Source: Promicromonospora sp. Populi (GTDB taxonomy: Bacteria; Actinomycetota; Actinomycetes; Actinomycetales; Cellulomonadaceae). Taken from it: a stretch of 64,000 bases of DNA. Within the stretch, counting starts at the first letter, position 1. The number at the start of each line of letters is the position of its first letter. A program made the translations under genes and the position numbers. Positions 58,982-64,000 of the stretch are shown in pieces. The stretch spans positions 3,906,001-3,970,000 of the forward strand of contig NZ_CP163528.1 in the NCBI RefSeq assembly GCF_041081105.1. Direction: 5' to 3'. The notes beneath the pieces are model-generated. The model did not search any database and had not been told where the DNA came from. It saw nothing but the letters and a program-made list of their open reading frames with translations.

Positions 58982-59902
58982 CTACGCGCTGGAGCGGTAG
59001 CGCCACCCGCCCGGCCACCGCAGCAGCCCCGACGTGATCGCCACACCCAGCAGGAGCAGCAGGCCGCCGCCCGCCTCAGCCGCGTTCGGCACCTCGCCCT
59101 GCACGAGCCAGGCCGCGGACATGCCGACCACCGGCACCAGCATCGTGAACGGGACCACCGCGCTCGCCCGGTGGCGGGCCAGCAGCGTGTTCCAGATGCC
59201 GTAACCCACCAGGCTCGCCAGCCACGCGGTGAAGAGGGTGGACAGGACCGCGGCCCAGGTGGGGTGCGTCAGCGAGTACCCGACGGCGGCAGGCCCGTCC
59301 AGCACGATCGCCAGCGCGAACATCGGCACCGGGACCACTAGCGCCGACCACACCGTCATCGACAGGCCGGCCAGCGGGCCCTGCCGGGCCCCGGTCAACT
59401 GCGTCGCCGACCCGAGCCGCCGCACGATCACGTTGCCGGTCGCCCACGATGCAGCGGCCGCGAGGGTGAGCAGGAACGCGAGTCCCGGCGTCGCCGCCGA
59501 CCGGCCGAGACCGACCACCACCAGGCCGACCGCGCCGAGCAGCACGCCCACGAGCTGCGGCGGCGTCGGGCGCTCGCGGAGGGCGACGCTCGCGAACAGG
59601 ACCGTGAGCACCACTTGCGCCTGGAGCACGAGCGAGGCGAGGCCCGGCGGCATGTCGAGCCAGAGCGCCGTGTACATCAGCCCGAACTGGCCGAGGCTGA
59701 GGAACAGGCCCACCACCAGCACGTCCTTCAGGGGAGCCGTGGGGCGCGGGACCAGGAAGATCGCTGGGATCAGCACCACGACGAAGCGGATCGCTACGAA
59801 GAGCGCGGGCGGCACGTCAGCGACGCCGATGTCGATCGCGAGGAAGTTGACGCCCCAGATGATCATGACCAGCACGGCGAGGAGCGAGTGGCGCAGGGGC
59901 AT
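58982..59902 (-). CDS. EamA-family (DMT) transporter
   Basis: The 306-residue protein has about ten membrane helices in two EamA repeats. Recognisable parts are VMIIWGVNFLAIDIGVADVP at the start of repeat one and AAASWATGNVIVRR at repeat two. Such proteins export amino acids or other metabolites. ATG 59902 gives the usual N-terminus; no ribosome site is clear. Its stop codon directly follows that of the GNAT gene with no gap. Confidence 0.88.
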   Translation of the reverse strand: MPLRHSLLAVLVMIIWGVNFLAIDIGVADVPPALFVAIRFVVVLIPAIFLVPRPTAPLKDVLVVGLFLSLGQFGLMYTALWLDMPPGLASLVLQAQVVLTVLFASVALRERPTPPQLVGVLLGAVGLVVVGLGRSAATPGLAFLLTLAAAASWATGNVIVRRLGSATQLTGARQGPLAGLSMTVWSALVVPVPMFALAIVLDGPAAVGYSLTHPTWAAVLSTLFTAWLASLVGYGIWNTLLARHRASAVVPFTMLVPVVGMSAAWLVQGEVPNAAEAGGGLLLLLGVAITSGLLRWPGGWRYRSSA

Positions 59903-60116
59903 GGGGTCATCGTCGACCGGAGCAACCCTGTGCGTCCATCGAGTATCACTGGCTGATTCTTCAGTGCGCCTGAACGGTGTGGGCGATGGGAGTCCCGGAG
60001 CCGTGGGCGAAGTACTGAGGCAACTACGTACTTTCACCCCCTTGTTCCACTGACAGGTCAGAAAGTAGCGTGACCGAACAATTGCAAGTGCGATCACGTT
60101 CGCGAAGGAGCGTCCG

Positions 60117-60995
60117 ATGCGTAGCACCAGACACCGCACGATCCGAACCACAGTCACGGCGGCTGCCGCCCTGACGCTTGTCCTGTCCGCCTCGCTCGTC
60201 GCCTCGGCTGCAGCGCCCCATGCGCCCGACGGCGGTGCTGCCGCGGACGCGCCGCCGGACTTCTCCGCTGCCGCCCTGCTCTGGTCGGACGAGTTCAACG
60301 GCGCCGCGGGCAGTGGACCGAGCGCCGCGAACTGGAACCAGGAGACGGGTGGTGGTGGCTGGGGCAACAACGAGCTGCAGACGTACACCAACTCCCGGAA
60401 CAACTCCGCGATGGACGGCGCCGGGAACCTGGTTATCACGGCCCGCCGGGAGAGCAACGGCGGCTACACCTCCGCTCGCCTGACGACGGCGAACAGGGTC
60501 GAACGGCAGTACGGCTACCTCGAGGCGCGCATCCAGATCCCGCGCGGCCAGGGCATCTGGCCCGCGTTCTGGATGCTCGGCAGCGGGATCGACAGCGGCG
60601 TCCCGTGGCCCAACTCGGGTGAGATCGACATCATGGAGAACGTGGGCTTCGAGCCGCACATCGTGCACGGCACCCTGCACGGCCCCGGCTACTCGGGCGG
60701 GTCGGGGATCGGCGCCGCCTACACGCACCCGCAGGGCTGGTCGTTCGCCGACACGTTCCACACCTTCGGGATCGACTGGCAGCCGAACCGGATCACCTGG
60801 TACGTGGACGGGGTCGCCTACCAGACCCGCACCACGGCGGACGTCGGCGGCAACCAGTGGGTCTTCAACCAGCCGTTCTTCTTCATCCTGAACGTCGCAG
60901 TAGGCGGCAACTGGCCCGGCTACCCGGACGGCACCACGCAGTTCCCCCAGACGATGCGCATCGACTACGTCCGCGCCTACGACGTCCGGCCCTGA
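60117..60995 (+). CDS. Secreted glycoside hydrolase family 16 (probable endo-beta-1,3-glucanase)
   Basis: The 292-residue precursor has a signal peptide (1-32, ending ASLVASAAA). The GH16 domain starts [13 protein letters not shown] and has the active site Glu169-x-Asp171-x2-Glu174 in [25 protein letters not shown] and [17 protein letters not shown] are typical of laminarinases. It should cut beta-1,3 or mixed-linked glucans outside the cell. AAGGAG precedes ATG 60117. The domain fills the whole protein, with no binding module. Confidence 0.93.
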   Translation: MRSTRHRTIRTTVTAAAALTLVLSASLVASAAAPHAPDGGAAADAPPDFSAAALLWSDEFNGAAGSGPSAANWNQETGGGGWGNNELQTYTNSRNNSAMDGAGNLVITARRESNGGYTSARLTTANRVERQYGYLEARIQIPRGQGIWPAFWMLGSGIDSGVPWPNSGEIDIMENVGFEPHIVHGTLHGPGYSGGSGIGAAYTHPQGWSFADTFHTFGIDWQPNRITWYVDGVAYQTRTTADVGGNQWVFNQPFFFILNVAVGGNWPGYPDGTTQFPQTMRIDYVRAYDVRP

Positions 60996-61019
60996 CGAGC
61001 ACGCTGAGCCGGTACGCGT

Positions 61020-61057
61020 GGAGCGGTCCCGTCGTCCTCGGACGGCGGGACCGCTCC
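61020..61057 (+). terminator. Terminator hairpin after the GH16 gene
   Basis: GGAGCGGTCCCG (61020-61031) pairs exactly with CGGGACCGCTCC (61046-61057); inner bases GTC/GAC shorten the loop. It starts 25 bp after the stop and lies before the purL promoter. Confidence 0.75.
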
Positions 61058-61128
61058 GTCGTGCGACCCGTCGTAGACTGGCGGCGCGCTCCGGCGCCCA
61101 GAAACCTACCCCGCACGCGAGGAACTAC

Positions 61129-63468
61129 ATGACCGCGCCCGCGTCCCAGGCACCCTCCCGCTCCAACCTTGCCGTCCCGAAGCTGGATACGGTCGAGGCC
61201 GCAGCCGCCTCCCCGGATGAGGTGCAGCCGTACGGAGAGCTCGGACTCAAGCAGGACGAGTACCAGCGCATCAAGGACATCCTCGGCCGCCGCCCGACCG
61301 CGGCCGAGCTCGCGATGTACTCCGTGATGTGGAGCGAGCACTGCTCCTACAAGTCGTCGAAGGTGCACCTGAGCAAGTTCGGCGAGAAGGTCACCGACGA
61401 GATGAAGGAGCACCTCCTCGTCGGTATCGGTGAGAACGCCGGCGTCGTCGACATCGGCGACGGCTGGGCCGTCACCTTCAAGGTCGAGTCGCACAACCAC
61501 CCGTCGTTCGTCGAGCCCTACCAGGGCGCCGCTACCGGTGTGGGCGGCATCGTCCGCGACATCATCTCGATGGGCGCGCGCCCCGTGGCGATCATGGACC
61601 AGCTGCGCTTTGGCTCCGTCGACCATCCGGACACGGCGCGGGTCGTGCACGGCGTCGTCTCCGGCGTGGGTGGCTACGGCAACTCCCTCGGCCTGCCGAA
61701 CATCGGCGGCGAGCTCGTCTTCGACGGCTCCTACCAGGGCAACCCGCTCGTCAACGCGCTCTGCCTCGGCGTGCTGCGGCACGAGGACATCCACCTCGCC
61801 AACGCGACCGGCCTCGGCAACAAGGTGGTCCTGTTCGGCGCCCGTACGGGCGGCGACGGCATCGGCGGCGCCTCGATCCTCGCGTCCGAGACGTTCGAGG
61901 ACGGCGTTCCGGCCAAGCGCCCGAGCGTGCAGGTGGGCGACCCCTTCATGGAGAAGGTGCTCATCGAGTGCTGCCTCGAGCTGTTCGCGGCCAAAGTCGT
62001 GGAGGGTATCCAGGACCTCGGCGCCGCCGGCATCTCCTGCGCCACCTCCGAGCTCGCCTCCAACGGCGACGGCGGCATGCACGTCGAGCTCGACGACGTG
62101 CTGCTGCGCGACCCCACGCTGAACGCCGGCGAGATCCTCATGTCGGAGTCGCAGGAGCGCATGATGGCCGTGGTCCGCCCCGACCAGCTCGACGCCTTCC
62201 TCGCGATCACCGGGAAGTGGGAGGTCGAGACCGCCGTCATCGGCGAGGTCAACGACTCCGGCCGCCTCACCATCGACCACCACGGCCAGCGGATCGTGGA
62301 CGTCGACCCCAAGACCGTGGCGCACGAGGGGCCCGTGTACCACCGGCCCTACGCGCGTCCGTCCTGGCAGGACGGCCTGCAGGCCGACACGACGACGGCG
62401 GCGGGCCTTGCCCGCCCGGCGTCCGGTGCGGAGCTGCGGGAGACCACGCTGAAGCTGCTGGCCTCGCCCAACCTCGCGTCCAAGGCGTGGGTCACCGACC
62501 AGTACGACCGGTTCGTCCAGGGCAACACGGCCCTCGCCCAGCCCGACGACGGCGGCGTGATCCGCGTCGACGAGTCCACGGGGCTCGGCGTCGCGCTCGC
62601 GACCGACGCGAACGGCCGCTACGGCAAGCTCGACCCGCGCGCGGGCGCCGCACTGGCCCTCGCCGAGGCCTACCGGAACGTCGCCACGTCCGGCGCCGAG
62701 CCGCTCGCCGTGACGGACTGCCTCAACTTCGGCTCGCCGGAGCACCCGGACTCGATGTGGCAGCTCGTCGAGGCGATCGAGGGCCTCGCCGACGCGTGCC
62801 AGGAGCTCGGTGTCCCCGTCACCGGCGGCAACGTGTCGCTCTACAACGGCACGGGCGAGCCGGGCCAGATCGACTCGTCGATCCACCCCACCCCGGTCGT
62901 GGGTGTGCTCGGTGTGCTCGACGACGTCCATACCGCGCTCCCGTCCGGCTGGCAGACCGAGGGCCTCTCGCTCCTCCTGCTGGGCACCACGCGGGACGAG
63001 CTCGACGGCTCGGCGTGGTCCGACGTCGTGCACTCGCACCTCGGCGGCCTGCCGCCGCGGGTGGACCTGGCAGCGGAGAAGGCGCTGGCCTCCACCCTCG
63101 TGGCGGCGCGGAAGACCGGCCTCGCGGCCGCCGCGCACGACCTGTCCGAGGGCGGCCTGATCCAGACGCTGCTGGAGGCGTCGCTGCGCTTCGGCGTCGG
63201 CGCGTCGGTGGCGCTCGAGGGCGTGACCGGCCGCGACAAGGTGAACCCGTTCGTGGCGCTCTTCGCGGAGTCGACCGGCCGGGTGGTCGTCGCCGTCGAC
63301 CCCGAGCACGAGAGCGAGCTGACCCACCTCGCCGAAGATGCCGGCGTGCCGGTGCTGCGCCTCGGCACCACGGGCGGCGACACGCTGGTGATCGAGGGCC
63401 AGTTCGAGATCCCGCTGGACGAGGCCCGCGAGGCTCACGAGGGCACCCTCCCGCGCATCTTCGGCTGA
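61129..63468 (+). CDS. purL: Phosphoribosylformylglycinamidine synthase subunit PurL
   Basis: PurL is the ATP-using synthetase subunit that makes FGAM from FGAR with ammonia from PurQ. The 779-residue protein is the small PurL type. It has [57 protein letters not shown] and [20 protein letters not shown], and in the second half [23 protein letters not shown] 61129 follows GAGGAA. A TAGACT box at 61073-61078 is the probable promoter. PurS and PurQ are encoded 30 kb away. Length is normal. Confidence 0.97.
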   Translation: MTAPASQAPSRSNLAVPKLDTVEAAAASPDEVQPYGELGLKQDEYQRIKDILGRRPTAAELAMYSVMWSEHCSYKSSKVHLSKFGEKVTDEMKEHLLVGIGENAGVVDIGDGWAVTFKVESHNHPSFVEPYQGAATGVGGIVRDIISMGARPVAIMDQLRFGSVDHPDTARVVHGVVSGVGGYGNSLGLPNIGGELVFDGSYQGNPLVNALCLGVLRHEDIHLANATGLGNKVVLFGARTGGDGIGGASILASETFEDGVPAKRPSVQVGDPFMEKVLIECCLELFAAKVVEGIQDLGAAGISCATSELASNGDGGMHVELDDVLLRDPTLNAGEILMSESQERMMAVVRPDQLDAFLAITGKWEVETAVIGEVNDSGRLTIDHHGQRIVDVDPKTVAHEGPVYHRPYARPSWQDGLQADTTTAAGLARPASGAELRETTLKLLASPNLASKAWVTDQYDRFVQGNTALAQPDDGGVIRVDESTGLGVALATDANGRYGKLDPRAGAALALAEAYRNVATSGAEPLAVTDCLNFGSPEHPDSMWQLVEAIEGLADACQELGVPVTGGNVSLYNGTGEPGQIDSSIHPTPVVGVLGVLDDVHTALPSGWQTEGLSLLLLGTTRDELDGSAWSDVVHSHLGGLPPRVDLAAEKALASTLVAARKTGLAAAAHDLSEGGLIQTLLEASLRFGVGASVALEGVTGRDKVNPFVALFAESTGRVVVAVDPEHESELTHLAEDAGVPVLRLGTTGGDTLVIEGQFEIPLDEAREAHEGTLPRIFG

Positions 63469-63483
63469 TCCGCGGGCGCTCGT

Positions 63484-63553
63484 GGGTGATCGCTAGACGG
63501 TCAGGTGATCGGCAGCTCGGGCTGCCGATCACCTTACCTTTTACTGATCACCC
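63484..63553. repeat. Imperfect palindromic repeat after purL, related to the 21764-21827 palindrome
   Basis: Around a TCGG loop (63517-63520), 14 bp pair exactly (63503-63516 with 63521-63534). Outward the pairing goes on with a few mismatches and G-U pairs to about 63484/63553. The right arm 63519-63550 agrees at 26 of 32 positions with 21796-21827, including the AC[CT]GATCA end. It probably terminates purL transcription. Confidence 0.7.
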
Positions 63554-63596
63554 GCAAAGCTGCCGCGTGCCGCTGACCAGCCGGTAGGGTCCGGGA

Positions 63597-64000
63597 GTGC
63601 GATTTGTCCATGGCTTCATCACGTTCGTGCTCTGGGTCATCGCGATCCCCGTGCTCCTGGTCGCGCTGGCCAGGGCGATCCCCTTCGACGGCGCTGTCGT
63701 CTTGCCGCAGCTCGTGGCGTTCACGCCGTGGGCGACGCTCCTGACGCTGCCGCTGCTGATCGTCACGCTCTTCTCCCGGCGCTGGGTGCTGACGGTGCTG
63801 CTCGCCGCCTCGCTGGCGGGCTTTGTGTACTGGATGGCGCCCTTCTTCGTGCCCCCGGACACGTCCACGACCGCCGACCCGGCCGACCCGGGCACGCTGC
63901 GGGTGATGACGGTGAACGTCCTGTACGGGCAGGCCGACGCCGAGAGCGTGGTCGAGCTGGTCAGCACGCAGCACGTCGAGGTGCTCTCCGTCCAAGAGCT
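63597..64000 (+). CDS. Endonuclease/exonuclease/phosphatase-family membrane protein, N-terminal part only
   Basis: The frame runs 134 codons to the window edge without a stop. GTG 63597 is preceded 6 bases upstream by TAGGGT (63585-63590), so it is probably leaderless. Three membrane helices (VHGFITFVLWVIAIPVLLVA, then WATLLTLPLLIVTLF and WVLTVLLAASLAGFVYWMAP) are followed by the EEP domain start LRVMTVNVLYGQADAESVVE and VEVLSVQEL, with the Asn and Glu metal residues. Such proteins have an outward or cytoplasmic EEP phosphodiesterase domain of unknown substrate. The rest is outside the window. Confidence 0.8.
   Translation, partial: MRFVHGFITFVLWVIAIPVLLVALARAIPFDGAVVLPQLVAFTPWATLLTLPLLIVTLFSRRWVLTVLLAASLAGFVYWMAPFFVPPDTSTTADPADPGTLRVMTVNVLYGQADAESVVELVSTQHVEVLSVQE

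Noticed and set aside
60883..63438. An 851-codon open frame on the minus strand across purL
   Set aside because: It lies opposite a full, conserved purL and has low-complexity His/Arg/Val/Gly-rich composition; a shadow of high GC third positions.

Overview
This window comes from the chromosome of a high-GC actinobacterium. The secreted glycoside hydrolases (GH3, GH16), the DUF222, DUF2599 and DUF3151 proteins, the many leaderless promoters (TAnnnT box 6-7 nt before an ATG or GTG) and the SAM-IV riboswitch all point to Actinomycetota. The best guess is Micrococcales, in or near Cellulomonadaceae/Promicromonosporaceae, but the genus is inferred and not shown.

Layout. Positions 1 to about 3580 look like one end of an actinomycete integrative and conjugative element (AICE). 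It has a small conserved AICE protein, a divergent GntR/HutC repressor with palindromic operators, a 2H phosphoesterase, two unknown genes and a nested inverted repeat at the chromosomal border. The first chromosomal gene, xth, lacks its 3' end. Next come a peptide-type ABC transporter (4.4-9.5 kb) with permease and two ATPases fused in one protein, a large secreted subtilase (9.6-13 kb), and a frameshifted hydrolase. A possible cysteine-leader attenuator with a branched RNA lies before an isopenicillin-N-synthase-type oxygenase (13.8-15 kb). Then follow a rhodanese, an SDR enzyme, CorA, pyrE, an unknown membrane protein, a NagD-like phosphatase, a SpoU methyltransferase and fba (15-22 kb).

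From 21.8 to 25.4 kb lies an anti-sigma partner-switching set: two STAS proteins around a PAS-GAF-SpoIIE-HATPase protein. Purine synthesis genes are spread along the window: DUF3151-purA-purD (25.5-28.7 kb), purS-purQ (30.4-31.4 kb) and purL (61.1-63.5 kb). Between them are hydrolases, a tandem GNAT, a metallo-beta-lactamase, a secreted GH3 with a Calx-beta domain, a sulfur block (rhodanese-metZ, then a SAM-IV riboswitch before a broken class V PLP enzyme, 36-40 kb), an amidase, a CmpX-like channel, an LLM oxidoreductase, and a TrmB/LuxR-type regulator beside a hydrolase.

At 45.8-52.6 kb is a fatty-acid block resembling the mycobacterial htdX-fabG4-fadA2 cluster, with a divergent TetR regulator and an acyl-CoA oxidase-like enzyme. 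The last part holds lipoproteins, a truncated DUF222 gene under a LexA-like box, a Tdi1-like protein, a NarL-type two-component system, a GNAT with an in-frame hexapeptide repeat, an EamA transporter, a GH16 glucanase, purL and the start of an endonuclease/exonuclease/phosphatase-family membrane protein.

The most unusual signals are the cysteine-rich leader with a four-way-junction RNA, two exact 64-bp loopless palindromes between convergent genes (one with a diverged relative after purL), the nested 25/24-bp inverted repeats at the AICE border, and at least 13 leaderless promoters with near-constant spacing. No tRNA, rRNA, IS element or CRISPR array was seen.
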